Made by a program: the position numbers and the translations under genes. Under the pieces are notes generated by a model. That model was not told the origin of the DNA, searched no databases, and worked only from the letters and a program-made list of their open reading frames with translations. This document shows positions 43,090 through 52,135 of a stretch of DNA of 64,000 nucleotides, one piece after another. The DNA comes from Paenibacillus tritici (GTDB lineage: Bacteria > Bacillota > Bacilli > Paenibacillales > Paenibacillaceae), in contig NZ_JABMKX010000001.1 in assembly GCF_013204885.1 (NCBI RefSeq), positions 227,188-291,187 of the forward strand. Direction: 5' to 3'. The number at the start of each line of letters is the position of its first letter. The stretch's first letter is position 1.

Positions 43090-45431
43090 GTGGGGCAACG
43101 GTTGCCGGCGTTCATATATTCGGGGTCAGGCATCTGTCTCCGGGCGGTGCCAGGCATGTGCTGGAGTACCTGAACGAGCTGCAGCCGACCGCCGTGCTGA
43201 TTGAAGGACCCGGCGATGCAAGTGCAGAGATCCGTCATCTGACCCATGCCGTAACGAAACCGCCGGTAGCGATACTGGCCTTCACCGAAGATCTGCCTGT
43301 GCGGACTGTACTCTGGCCGTTCGCCGTCTATTCCCCGGAATATCAGGGAATGAAATGGGCGCAGGAGCATGGGGCGGAGGCGGAATTCATAGATCTGCCT
43401 TCCTCTGTAACCCTGGGCTTACAGGACACCTTACGGCAGGAAACCGGCGGCCGCCCGGAGCTGAAGCCTGTGGCTGATGAGCAAGGCGAACCGGCGGAGG
43501 AGGATGTGCAGGAGCCCGAGTCCGTCTATAGCCGGATTGCCCGGCTTGCCGGTGAGCATGACTATGATATGTACTGGGAACGCAACTACGAGCATAACGC
43601 CAGTAGCGGAGCCTACCGTGCCGCTATTCTGGCATTCTCTGCTCACATGCGCGAGCTGTCGGAGTCCAAAGAGCGCTCGGACCAGCCGCGTGAATATGCC
43701 TACAATGCCCTGCGTGAATCCTATATGCGGCGGCAGATTCAGCGGAAGATTGAGGAGGGCCATCAGCCGGAGAAGATTGTCGTGATCTGCGGCGCTTATC
43801 ATGCCGCTGCGCTGGCCGATCTCACGGATGTGATGAGCGATGCGGAGCTGGCATCACTGCCCTCACGCGCCACCAAGCTGACGCTGATGCCTTATTCCTA
43901 TTATAAGCTCTCCACCATGTCCGGCTACGGCGCAGGCAACGCCGCTCCGCATTACTTCCAGATGATGTGGGAGCTGATGGCATCGGGGCGTGCAGAGGAG
44001 CTGCCCCATCTCTATCTGTCCTCCGTCGCCCGCCAGGTGCGCGGCTCCGGGACACACCGCTCCACCGCCGAAGTGATTGAGGCGGTGAGGCTGGCCGAAT
44101 CACTGGCCGCGCTGCATGGCGGAAGCGCACCTACGCTGCGCGATCTGCGCGATGCTGCGCAGACCTTGCTCGGGCACGGTGATCTGGCTGTTATCGCCGA
44201 TTCGCTGGCACGGATCGATGTCGGTACGAACATCGGGAGCTTGGCCGATGGCGTCAGTCAGACGCCGATTCAGGATGACCTGAACCGGCTGCTGAAGCGC
44301 TACAAGCTGGAGAAGTATAAATCCACGGTAGCGAGCGACCTGGCTCTGGATCTGCGTGAGAACCGCCGGGTGACTAGCAGCGAAGCGGCCTACCTGGATC
44401 TGCACCGCTCCGTACTGTTCCACCGGCTGGAGCTGCTGGGCATCCACTTCGCCCGGAAGGTGCCGAGCAGCCAGTCCGGGGCGACCTGGGCGGAGCACTG
44501 GATGGTCCAGTGGTCGCCGGAGGTGGAGATAGAGGTCGTGGAGTCTACCCTGCTGGGGGAGACGATTGAGGTAGCCGCAGCTTATGTGCTGCGGGAGAAG
44601 CTGCTGGAATGCCGTACGATTACTGAGGCCTCGGCACTGATCGTCACCGCCTGTGAATGCGCCATGACCGCACAGATGGAAGAGAGCAGCCGGGTGCTGC
44701 AGAGTCTTGCCGTGGACAGCCGGGATGTGGTCTCTATTGCGGTAGCGGCAAGGGAGCTGGCCAAGATTATCGGCTATGGGGATATCCGCAAGGTGGATAC
44801 GGCCCCGTTCATACCGCTGCTGGAAGAGCTGTTCCGCCGGGGCTGCCTGTTCCTGCTGGATGCCAGCGGCTGCAATGATGAAGCGGCTGCGCTGATGATC
44901 AGCGCGATGAACGATTTGAATACAATCTCACTGGAGCATAGTGAGATTGCAGATACGGCCCTGTGGCTGCAGGAGCTGCTGCAGCTGGCACAGCGGGATG
45001 ACCGCAACCCGCGGCTGTCGGGCTTCGCCTGTGCGATCCTGATGGAGCGGGCGGCGATTCCTGCCGGGGAGGTCGCGGCTGAGGTGTCGCGCCGCTTGTC
45101 TCCCGGTATACCGGCAGATCTGGGGGCAGGCTGGTTCGAAGGCCTGTCTATGCGCAACCGCTACGGGCTGTTATCCCGGATGAGCCTGTGGGAGCAGTTG
45201 AACGATTATATCAATGCCTTGGAGGATGAGGAATTCAAGCGTGCCCTGGTCTTTTTGCGCCGGGCGTTCAGCACCTTCTCCCCGCGCGAGAAGACGATGA
45301 TCTCGGAGCTGCTGGGTGAGCTGTGGGGCGTGAACACAGAGCAGGCGGCCGAGATTCTGACAGGTGAACTGAAGGAGGAGGAAGCCAAGATGCTGGATGA
45401 TCTGAATGATTTTGACTTCGGTGATCTGTAG
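43086..45431 (+). CDS. DUF5682-like protein of the five-gene system
   Basis: 781 residues, start in a GTGA overlap with the MoxR gene. The N-terminal third has GVHIFGVRHLSPGGARHVLE (8-27), VLIEGPGDA, and VVICGAYHAAAL with a His at 239. Such GxxH patterns recall the TraB/ChaN fold, so a hydrolase or metal-binding site is possible, but this is inference. The remainder is helical, with repeated leucine-rich stretches. No membrane segment. The next gene starts immediately after the stop. Relatives (E. coli YehM, from memory) have no proven function. Confidence 0.8.
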   Translation: MSGATVAGVHIFGVRHLSPGGARHVLEYLNELQPTAVLIEGPGDASAEIRHLTHAVTKPPVAILAFTEDLPVRTVLWPFAVYSPEYQGMKWAQEHGAEAEFIDLPSSVTLGLQDTLRQETGGRPELKPVADEQGEPAEEDVQEPESVYSRIARLAGEHDYDMYWERNYEHNASSGAYRAAILAFSAHMRELSESKERSDQPREYAYNALRESYMRRQIQRKIEEGHQPEKIVVICGAYHAAALADLTDVMSDAELASLPSRATKLTLMPYSYYKLSTMSGYGAGNAAPHYFQMMWELMASGRAEELPHLYLSSVARQVRGSGTHRSTAEVIEAVRLAESLAALHGGSAPTLRDLRDAAQTLLGHGDLAVIADSLARIDVGTNIGSLADGVSQTPIQDDLNRLLKRYKLEKYKSTVASDLALDLRENRRVTSSEAAYLDLHRSVLFHRLELLGIHFARKVPSSQSGATWAEHWMVQWSPEVEIEVVESTLLGETIEVAAAYVLREKLLECRTITEASALIVTACECAMTAQMEESSRVLQSLAVDSRDVVSIAVAARELAKIIGYGDIRKVDTAPFIPLLEELFRRGCLFLLDASGCNDEAAALMISAMNDLNTISLEHSEIADTALWLQELLQLAQRDDRNPRLSGFACAILMERAAIPAGEVAAEVSRRLSPGIPADLGAGWFEGLSMRNRYGLLSRMSLWEQLNDYINALEDEEFKRALVFLRRAFSTFSPREKTMISELLGELWGVNTEQAAEILTGELKEEEAKMLDDLNDFDFGDL

Positions 45432-46661
45432 ATGGGGGACGAGAAGCTGAAGGATGATAAGCAGAACGCAGCCGTTACACGCTGGCGGCTGATTCTGGGG
45501 CAGGAGGCTGAAGCGGCCTTGCCCGGCTATGGGCAAGGCGGAGGCCGGACGCTGAGCGAGGAAGAGCTGATTATGGATGCGGCGCTGGCGGCTATCTATA
45601 ATGAGACCGGCTCAGGCAATGCTGGCGGGAATTCCGGTGCCGGCTCGAAGGGGAGAGGGGCAGGCTCAGGACATGCCGCGATTAATCTGTCCAAGTGGCT
45701 CGGCGATGTGCGTAACTTCTTCCCGGAAGACGTCGTCTCTGTCATTCAGAACGACGCGATGGAGCGCAGAGGCTGGAAGCAGCTGCTCTTCGAGCCGGAG
45801 CTGCTGGCGGCGGTGAAGCCGGATATCCAGCTCGTGGGTACCCTGCTGGCTCTCAAGGGCAAAATCCCGGAGAAAACGAAAGAAACGGCAAGAATGCTCG
45901 TCCAGGCTCTCGTAGATGAGCTGGTCAAGCTGCTGGAGACCGATATCCGCCGTGCAGTGACCGGAGCGCTCAACAAACGGCAGCATTCCCCGCTGCCGTC
46001 GCTCAGCGGACTGGACTGGAAGCGGACGATCGAGCGTAACCTGAAGCATTACGATGCGGAGCGGCGGATCATTATCCCCGAGCGCTTCTTCTATTTCGAC
46101 CGCGCCCGCCGCAGCAAGGAATGGACCGTGATCGTAGACATTGACCAGAGCGGCTCGATGGCCAGCTCCGTGATCTGGGCTTCGGTGATCGGCTCGATCT
46201 TCGCCAGTATTCCGGCGCTGGACACGCGGGTCGTGGCGTTTGACACCGAGGTGGTGGATCTGACGGAGCAATGCGCGAATGATCCTGTAGATATGCTCTT
46301 TGGCATTCAGCTTGGCGGCGGTACGGATATCCATAAGTCCGTGAAATACTGCGAGCAGTTCATCGAAGAGCCGAAGAAGACACTGTTCATCATCGTATCG
46401 GACCTGTATGAGAACGGCAATCAGGCCGGACTGGTCCGGCGGATGCGCGAGCTGCGGGAATCCGGCGTGCGGACCATGACGCTGCTGGCCTTGTCGGATG
46501 AAGGCAAACCGTCCTACGATGAACGGCTGGCCGCCCAGCTCACCCGGGATGGAACCCCTTGCTTCGCCTGCACTCCGGCCCTGCTGCCTGTCCTGGTGGA
46601 GGGTGCGCTGAAGGGCCAGGATCTGGGAGAGCTGGCCAAACGGCTGGGAACGGCCCGATAA
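45432..46661 (+). CDS. VWA-domain protein, MoxR partner
   Basis: 409 residues. A Gly/Ser-rich disordered stretch lies at 58-82. A helical middle leads to a VWA domain from about 230. The metal-ion site DxSxS is intact: D238, S240, S242 in VDIDQSGSMASS. The later Thr is in LGGGTDIH and the Asp in IVSDLYENG, so the metal site should be functional. Its start codon touches the stop of the DUF5682-like gene. It is expected to work with the MoxR ATPase as its adaptor or client. Confidence 0.92.
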   Translation: MGDEKLKDDKQNAAVTRWRLILGQEAEAALPGYGQGGGRTLSEEELIMDAALAAIYNETGSGNAGGNSGAGSKGRGAGSGHAAINLSKWLGDVRNFFPEDVVSVIQNDAMERRGWKQLLFEPELLAAVKPDIQLVGTLLALKGKIPEKTKETARMLVQALVDELVKLLETDIRRAVTGALNKRQHSPLPSLSGLDWKRTIERNLKHYDAERRIIIPERFFYFDRARRSKEWTVIVDIDQSGSMASSVIWASVIGSIFASIPALDTRVVAFDTEVVDLTEQCANDPVDMLFGIQLGGGTDIHKSVKYCEQFIEEPKKTLFIIVSDLYENGNQAGLVRRMRELRESGVRTMTLLALSDEGKPSYDERLAAQLTRDGTPCFACTPALLPVLVEGALKGQDLGELAKRLGTAR

Positions 46662-46699
46662 TTTTATCGTACAGGAAACACTTACTTTATAATCACATA

Positions 46700-46728
46700 T
46701 TGTGTAACATGCAACTATCATTTATAAT
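46700..46728 (+). promoter_or_regulatory. Promoter of asd
   Basis: TTGTGT (46700-46705), 17 bases and TATAAT (46723-46728) lie 55 bp before the asd start codon. The match is good at -10 and moderate at -35. Confidence 0.6.
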
Positions 46729-46783
46729 CGGTTATTAAAAAGCACCTTTCGCTAGGCGCTGCTTGAAAGGAAATGAATTTCTT

Positions 46784-47869
46784 ATGTCAAGGAAGCTCAG
46801 AGCAGGTATTGTTGGCGGTACCGGTATGGTCGGCCAGCGTTTCATTGCACTTCTTGAGAATCATCCGTGGTTTCAGGTAACGGCTATTGCAGCTAGCGCC
46901 AATTCGGCAGGCAAGTCCTATGAGGAGTCTGTCCAGGGCAGATGGAAGCTGTCCACACCTATGCCCGAGGCGGTCAAAGGGATCATGGTTCAGGACGCCT
47001 CCAAGGTGGAGGAAGTGTCTGCGGAGGTGGATCTGATTTTCTGCGCCGTAGATATGAAGAAAGAGGAGATCAAGGCGCTCGAAGAAGCCTATGCACGCAC
47101 CGGAACTCCGGTCATTTCCAATAACTCGGCGCACCGCTGGACTCCCGATGTTCCGATGGTGATTCCTGAGATCAACCCGGAGCATCTTGAGGTGATTGCC
47201 CAGCAGCGCAAACGTCTGGGTACAGAGACCGGATTCATCGCCGTGAAACCTAACTGTTCCATTCAGAGCTATATGCCGACCCTGCATGCGCTTCATGGTT
47301 TCAAGCCGTCCAAGGTAGTTGTAACCACTTATCAGGCCATTTCAGGTGCAGGCAAAACCTTCACGGACTGGCCGGATATGGTCGATAACGTGATTCCTTA
47401 CATCGGCGGCGAAGAAGAGAAGAGCGAGCAGGAGCCGCTGCGGATCTGGGGGAAGGTAACCAGTGAAGGAATTGTCAAAAGTGAGCAGCCAGTTATCACA
47501 ACACAGTGTATCCGTGTGCCTGTGGCTGACGGCCACATGGCGGCTGTATTCGCCTCCTTCGAGCAGAAGCCATCCAGAGAAGAGATTCTGGAACGCTGGA
47601 ACAGCTTCCAGGGGCGTCCGCAGCAGCTTGGACTGCCAAGCGCGCCTAAGCAGTTCATCACTTATTTTGAAGAAGAGAACCGTCCGCAGACCCGCCTGGA
47701 CCGCGATATTGAGAATGGCATGGGGATCTCTGTAGGACGTCTGCGCGAAGATTCACTGTACGATTACAAATTCGTCAGCCTGTCCCACAACACGGTAAGA
47801 GGGGCTGCCGGCGGTGCGGTGCTGATCGCTGAACTGCTTAAGGCCGAAGGATATATTCAGCCCAAATAA
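46784..47869 (+). CDS. asd: Aspartate-semialdehyde dehydrogenase (archaeal/fungal-like type)
   Basis: 361 residues from ATG 46784, with AAAGGA upstream. The enzyme reduces aspartyl phosphate to aspartate semialdehyde with NADPH, feeding lysine, diaminopimelate, threonine and methionine. The dinucleotide loop is GIVGGTGMVGQRF (8-20). The catalytic Cys is C158 in VKPNCSIQS. SNNSAHRW, TYQAISGAGK and RVPVADGHMA follow. The end (SHNTVRGAAGGAVLIAELL) and length match the class best known from archaea and fungi rather than the usual Bacillus type. It is monocistronic. Confidence 0.9.
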   Translation: MSRKLRAGIVGGTGMVGQRFIALLENHPWFQVTAIAASANSAGKSYEESVQGRWKLSTPMPEAVKGIMVQDASKVEEVSAEVDLIFCAVDMKKEEIKALEEAYARTGTPVISNNSAHRWTPDVPMVIPEINPEHLEVIAQQRKRLGTETGFIAVKPNCSIQSYMPTLHALHGFKPSKVVVTTYQAISGAGKTFTDWPDMVDNVIPYIGGEEEKSEQEPLRIWGKVTSEGIVKSEQPVITTQCIRVPVADGHMAAVFASFEQKPSREEILERWNSFQGRPQQLGLPSAPKQFITYFEEENRPQTRLDRDIENGMGISVGRLREDSLYDYKFVSLSHNTVRGAAGGAVLIAELLKAEGYIQPK

Positions 47870-47900
47870 GCAGTTGTCCCCGTTGATGGATTCCCTGTAT

Positions 47901-47943
47901 ACAGCCTGCCGGATGTTCTCCGTGCAGGCTGTTTGCAGTTTTA
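47901..47943 (+). terminator. Terminator of asd
   Basis: ACAGCCTGC pairs with GCAGGCTGT around a 14-base loop, followed by TTGCAGTTTT. Confidence 0.75.
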
Positions 47944-48017
47944 CCTGACATTACCCTCGAAATAATGGTAAGATAGAGAAATGATTGACGATAACTGAAT
48001 ACTGACGGAGTGATATT

Positions 48018-48200
48018 GTGGCAAAAAGCAAAGGCGGCGGCACAGGCAGAGGAACAGGCAGCAAGGGCTGGACCCGCTGGAACAAGACGGCGAAGCCCGT
48101 GAAGCCGGCAAAAAGCGGACCTCCCGGAAGCCCCGGCACCAAAGGAGCCAAGCCTGTCAAGGGCAACAGCGGCAGCAGCAAAACCGGAGGCAGTAAATAA
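48018..48200 (+). CDS. Small basic low-complexity protein
   Basis: 60 residues from GTG 48018, with CGGAGTG upstream. It is built almost wholly of Gly, Lys, Ser, Thr and Pro (KGGGTGRGTGSKGWTRWNKT, then repeated KPVK and GSSKTGG phrases) and should be disordered and strongly basic. It may bind nucleic acid or the cell wall. A longer open frame on the opposite strand is a shadow. Upstream CTGACA-N18-TAAGAT may be its promoter. Confidence 0.65.
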   Translation: MAKSKGGGTGRGTGSKGWTRWNKTAKPVKPAKSGPPGSPGTKGAKPVKGNSGSSKTGGSK

Positions 48201-48251
48201 GGCGGCATGTGACCATAAAGGAGTTCAAAATATAGGGTTATATGTTTGGGC

Positions 48252-48287
48252 AACATCTGATTTGTATGTGAATCAGGTGTTCTTTAA
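48252..48287 (+). terminator. Hairpin after the small basic protein
   Basis: AACATCTGATT pairs with AATCAGGTGTT (one wobble) around an 8-base loop, followed by CTTTAAT. Confidence 0.55.
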
Positions 48288-48314
48288 TATGTAGGGCATG
48301 AAAGCGGGTACTTC

Positions 48315-49010
48315 ATGAGAATTGACAAGTATATAAGTGAGACAGGGGTCTATCCGCGCAGAGAGACCGGCCGGCTGCTTGCAGCGGGCCGGATCACCAT
48401 TAACGGGCAGGCCTGTGCACCCGGGGCAATCGTTGAGCCGGGGGATACTGTGGCTGTGGATGGGATCATACTAACTCCTGACCGGGGGGAGCGGGTCTAT
48501 CTGGCGCTTAATAAGCCGGTAGGCATCACCTGTACAGCGGCCCGGGAGGTGGAAGGGAACATTGTGGATTATGTCAATTATCCCTCCCGGATCTTTGCCG
48601 TCGGCAGATTGGACAAGCACTCGGAAGGACTGATTCTCATGACCAATGACGGGTCGATTGTGAACCGGATGATGCGCTCCGAGCATAGTCATGAGAAGGA
48701 GTATACGGTTACGGTGGACAAGCAGATTACGGAAGGTTTTTTAGAGGAGATGTCAGCAGGGGTAGATATTCTGGAGACCCGGACCAGGCCCTGCCTCACC
48801 CGCCGGATCTCGGAGCATGAGTTCTCCATCATTCTGACCCAGGGACTGAACCTGCAGATCCGCCGCATGTGCAAAGCGCTGGGCTACCGCGTACTTCGGC
48901 TGGAGCGTGTACGGATTATGCATCTCACCCTCACAGGGCTGGAACGGGGACAATGGAGGCGGCTGACCCTGGAAGAAGTGGCTGAGCTTCATGCAAGACT
49001 GGAGGAATAA
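48315..49010 (+). CDS. rluF: RsuA/RluF-family pseudouridine synthase
   Basis: 231 residues. The N-terminal S4 RNA-binding domain spans 1-50 (MRIDKYISETGVYPRRETGR, AAGRITINGQ). The catalytic domain has the key Asp at D100 in FAVGRLDKHSEGLILMTND. The later conserved parts are KEYTVTVDK and QGLNLQIRRMCKALGYRVLR. It converts uridine to pseudouridine in rRNA. The closest type is RluF (23S rRNA); related subgroups (RluB/E, RsuA) cannot be fully excluded. Confidence 0.88.
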   Translation: MRIDKYISETGVYPRRETGRLLAAGRITINGQACAPGAIVEPGDTVAVDGIILTPDRGERVYLALNKPVGITCTAAREVEGNIVDYVNYPSRIFAVGRLDKHSEGLILMTNDGSIVNRMMRSEHSHEKEYTVTVDKQITEGFLEEMSAGVDILETRTRPCLTRRISEHEFSIILTQGLNLQIRRMCKALGYRVLRLERVRIMHLTLTGLERGQWRRLTLEEVAELHARLEE

Positions 49011-49034
49011 CCTGAACGTACACAACTGGATATA

Positions 49035-49055
49035 GGCTTCCGAAGCTGGTTTTTT
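49035..49055 (+). terminator. Short hairpin after rluF
   Basis: GCTTC-C-GAAGC with a short stem and a nearby TTTTTT run, 25 bp after the stop. The loop is tight, so confidence is low. Confidence 0.45.
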
Positions 49056-49103
49056 GCGAAGTACGCTCAGAAGTCATCTTATCCTGACTATTAGGAGGTT
49101 CAC

Positions 49104-50039
49104 ATGCGAATTATAAGCTTATTGATAGCATTAGCAATAATAGCGGGTTGCTCAGGCACAGGAGGCAGCGGATCAGCCGATCCCGCAGCGGCGCCGCACT
49201 CGTCTTCAGTAGCAGACCCGTCAGCAGCTAAGGAGAAGCTGGAGGAAGACATGGCTGCCGCGGCGCTCGCGGAGGTGTCGCCTGAAATAGCGGATCAATA
49301 CTCAGGTTACGTACATATGGATGCGGTTCAATTGAACGGGCAAATCTTTCAGGTCTATTACTGGAACAAGGGAGATTTCAAGTATACGCAGTTTGCGATT
49401 GTCAAAGAGGGGAAGATGGTCTTTGACAGCAAGCAGGCCGGACTGACCCTGGAAGGCGGGGACATTTGGAATGAGGAAGAGGAGCTCTGGGCGGAAGCGG
49501 TGGTGCAGAATAACCGGAACACGTTCCTGTTCACTCTGACGGACAACCGTCCCGAATTCGCCTCCATTGTGGTCGAGGAGATCGACGGAGAGATGCAGGT
49601 CACCGTGAATGATGACTTCAGCGTGAACTATGAGGATGTAGATCAGGACGGGAGCGAGGATCTGCTGGCCAGCCCGTATTCGGGCCAATCCCCGCTGGGT
49701 CCGGCGCTGATGGGGATCTATCAATTGAATGGGAGTAACTATGTACCCGACAAGCTTCTCACCCGGCAGTATGCGCAGGATCAGCTGCAGTTAAGCGAGC
49801 AGGAGTACAAAAATGATCCTTCAGAGCAGACGTTAGAGCAGCTATTGAATGCTTACCTGGTTCTCGGACAGCGCAGTGTTGCGCTGAGCCGGTTCGCTGA
49901 GTTCTATGAATGGGCAGGCCAGTTTGCCGGGGATGGCGGATATGTGGACGAATATAACGGGCTGTTGCGGCAGACAGAAACCGCTGAACAAATCAGCGGC
50001 TGGATGGACAAGCTTCAGCCGCTGCGGACGAAGAGATAA
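49104..50039 (+). CDS. Lipoprotein of unknown function
   Basis: 311 residues with a lipobox (LAIIAGC, Cys 16) and a Ser/Ala-rich spacer. The mature domain is beta-rich, with YWNKGDFKYTQFAIVKEGK and an acidic VNYEDVDQDGSEDLL that resembles a calcium-binding or FG-GAP-like loop. A helical C-terminal region (170-311) is rich in Gln and Leu. The ribosome binding site is TAGGAGG. It sits on the outer face of the membrane. No function is recognised. Confidence 0.8.
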   Translation: MRIISLLIALAIIAGCSGTGGSGSADPAAAPHSSSVADPSAAKEKLEEDMAAAALAEVSPEIADQYSGYVHMDAVQLNGQIFQVYYWNKGDFKYTQFAIVKEGKMVFDSKQAGLTLEGGDIWNEEEELWAEAVVQNNRNTFLFTLTDNRPEFASIVVEEIDGEMQVTVNDDFSVNYEDVDQDGSEDLLASPYSGQSPLGPALMGIYQLNGSNYVPDKLLTRQYAQDQLQLSEQEYKNDPSEQTLEQLLNAYLVLGQRSVALSRFAEFYEWAGQFAGDGGYVDEYNGLLRQTETAEQISGWMDKLQPLRTKR

Positions 50040-50064
50040 TTCGCACGAGGCTCGTCAACTCAAC

Positions 50065-50108
50065 AAGGGATTCCCGGGAGCAGCGGCTCACTCCGGGAAC
50101 CCCTTTTT
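50065..50108. terminator. Bidirectional terminator between lipoprotein and ABC exporter genes
   Basis: AAGGGATTCCCGG pairs with CCGGGAACCCCTT around a 14-base loop, and the plus strand ends in TTTTTG. It lies between two convergent genes. Confidence 0.85.
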
Positions 50109-50120
50109 GCTATATATAAG

Positions 50121-51953
50121 TCAAAATTCGGATTCTCTGGCCTGAAACTGCTTATTGTACAAATCCCTGTATAGCCCGTCCTGTGCCAGCAGGGTATCAT
50201 GTTGCCCGGACTCTGCGATCATGCCGTCCTGAACAACCAGAATAGTATCGGCAGCGCGGATGGTGGAGAGACGGTGGGCGATGACAATACTGGTCTTCCC
50301 CCGCAGCAGCTCGTGCATGGCCTGCTGGATATAGTACTCCGATACTGTGTCCAGCGAGGAAGTGGCTTCATCCATGATGATTACCGGCGGATTCTTGAGC
50401 AGCACACGCGCAATGGAGATCCGCTGCTTCTCACCGCCCGACAGCTTAATTCCGCGGTTGCCGACCACCGTGCCGTAGCCTTCGGGCAGCTTCATAATGA
50501 AATCATGAATATAGGCGGCTTCGCAGGCGGCAATCAGCTCGGCTTCCGTGGCTCCGGCGTTTGCGTAGAGCAAATTCTCCCGGATCGTTCCGTTGAACAG
50601 GTAGGTGTCCTGGGTGACGAGGCCGATCTGCGAGCGGAGCGAATGCAGCGTGAATTCACGGATATCCTTGCCTCCTATACGGATGACGCCTGCCTGAAGC
50701 TCATAGAGCCGGGGGATGAGGTTGGTAATGGTGGTTTTGCCTGCTCCGCTGGGTCCCACGAGGGCGGTCAGTGATCCGGCAGCCGCCGTGAACGAAATCC
50801 CCCTCAGCGCCGGTTTGTCCGGGTGGTAGGAGAAGTCCACCTGCTCGAAGACGATATCTTCACCGTCTGCGCTCTCTGGCAGAGCCAGCGGAGTATCCAC
50901 AATCAGCGGGTCCATATCGAAATAGTCAAAAATCCGTTCAAACAGCGCCACCGAACGGTTTACATCCACATAGAGATTGGTCATCTGCATGACAGGACTA
51001 TATAGTCTGCCGAGCAGGGCCACAAAGGTGATGATCGCCCCGACCGTCAGCTCTCCCTGGATAAATAAATAGCCCCCGTACAGATAAATCAGCATCGGTC
51101 CGATACTGGTGAAGGTGGTGAGGACCAGCATGAACCAGCGTCCGGCCATGGATTCCCGGATTTGCAGCCGCGTTGCCTGGGCATTTACTGTTCTGAAGCC
51201 GGCCAGCTCGGTGTCTTCCCTGGTGAACAGCTTCATGAGCATATATCCGCTGAGACTGAGTGTTTCCTCGATGATCTGATTTTGCTCCGAGATTTTCTCC
51301 TGGGTTTCCTTGGCCAGCTTCCAGCGCAGATTTCCCATTTTGCGGGTTGGCATAATGAATAGAGGGACGACGAGAATGCCGAGCAGCGCCAGCTTCCAGT
51401 TCATAATGAACAGGGTCGCCGCTGTGGAGATGAGAATGAACAGGTTGCTCGCAAAATTGACAATGGTGCTGTTGAACACGCCCTGAATTCCGGCGATATC
51501 ACTGGTCATCCGGGTAATAACTTCCCCTTGCTTGACGCCTGAGAAGAACTGCAGCGGCATCCCCTGCAGATGGCGGTACATCTGGTTTTTCATATCATGG
51601 ACAATGTTTTGGGAGATAAAAGAGTTCAAATAATTCTGCAGCACCCCCAGCAGGCCGGATACTACCGTTGTAGCCAGTGAGGCAACAACAAGCAGGACAA
51701 GCAGCTGCAGATTCTTCCCGGGGAGCGCCCGGTCAATGATCTGCTGAATCAGGAGGGGAGGGAGCAGTCCAAGTACTGCGGAAATGCACAGCACAAGCAT
51801 TACCAGCAGGGTCTGCTTCCAGTAGGGCAGGAAATATTTAACGATACGGAGCAGCAGAGCTTTGGACAGATTGGGCTTCGCCTCATCGTCGTTGAACTTT
51901 AGCTTGCCGAACCCGGACCCTCCGGGTCCCATGGGTCTGATACCTCTGGACAA
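50121..51953 (-). CDS. ABC exporter, fused membrane and ATPase domains
   Basis: 610 residues in the multidrug half-transporter layout. A cytosolic Gly-rich N-terminus precedes six transmembrane segments (about 50-330), with the coupling loop DMKNQMYRHLQGMPLQFF. The ATPase has Walker A GPSGAGKT, Q-loop VTQDTYLFNGT, signature LSGGEKQRISIARVLL, Walker B VIIMDEATSSLD and H-loop IAHRLS. All catalytic residues are present. It probably works as a homodimer. Start TTG 51953 follows GGTGA; ATG 51932 is an alternative. Substrate unknown. Confidence 0.93.
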   Translation of the reverse strand: MSRGIRPMGPGGSGFGKLKFNDDEAKPNLSKALLLRIVKYFLPYWKQTLLVMLVLCISAVLGLLPPLLIQQIIDRALPGKNLQLLVLLVVASLATTVVSGLLGVLQNYLNSFISQNIVHDMKNQMYRHLQGMPLQFFSGVKQGEVITRMTSDIAGIQGVFNSTIVNFASNLFILISTAATLFIMNWKLALLGILVVPLFIMPTRKMGNLRWKLAKETQEKISEQNQIIEETLSLSGYMLMKLFTREDTELAGFRTVNAQATRLQIRESMAGRWFMLVLTTFTSIGPMLIYLYGGYLFIQGELTVGAIITFVALLGRLYSPVMQMTNLYVDVNRSVALFERIFDYFDMDPLIVDTPLALPESADGEDIVFEQVDFSYHPDKPALRGISFTAAAGSLTALVGPSGAGKTTITNLIPRLYELQAGVIRIGGKDIREFTLHSLRSQIGLVTQDTYLFNGTIRENLLYANAGATEAELIAACEAAYIHDFIMKLPEGYGTVVGNRGIKLSGGEKQRISIARVLLKNPPVIIMDEATSSLDTVSEYYIQQAMHELLRGKTSIVIAHRLSTIRAADTILVVQDGMIAESGQHDTLLAQDGLYRDLYNKQFQARESEF

Positions 51954-52135
51954 TGTATAATCACCAGCTTTATGTATTTTGAAGGATTCCTGACCGGAGC
52001 AAAGTTCCAGTCTGAATCAGACAGGGGAATTATACCCCTGGATTTTCCAAATGTAAATGCTAAGCTGGATAAGCAAGTGTAAGCTGAAATGCGTGAGGCT
52101 AACTAGGCCAGCCAAAGATTCAGGAGGAGAAAAAA

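Noticed and set aside
45666..46721. 351-residue frame opposite the VWA gene
   Set aside because: The plus strand carries an intact VWA metal site; the opposite frame shows no domain.
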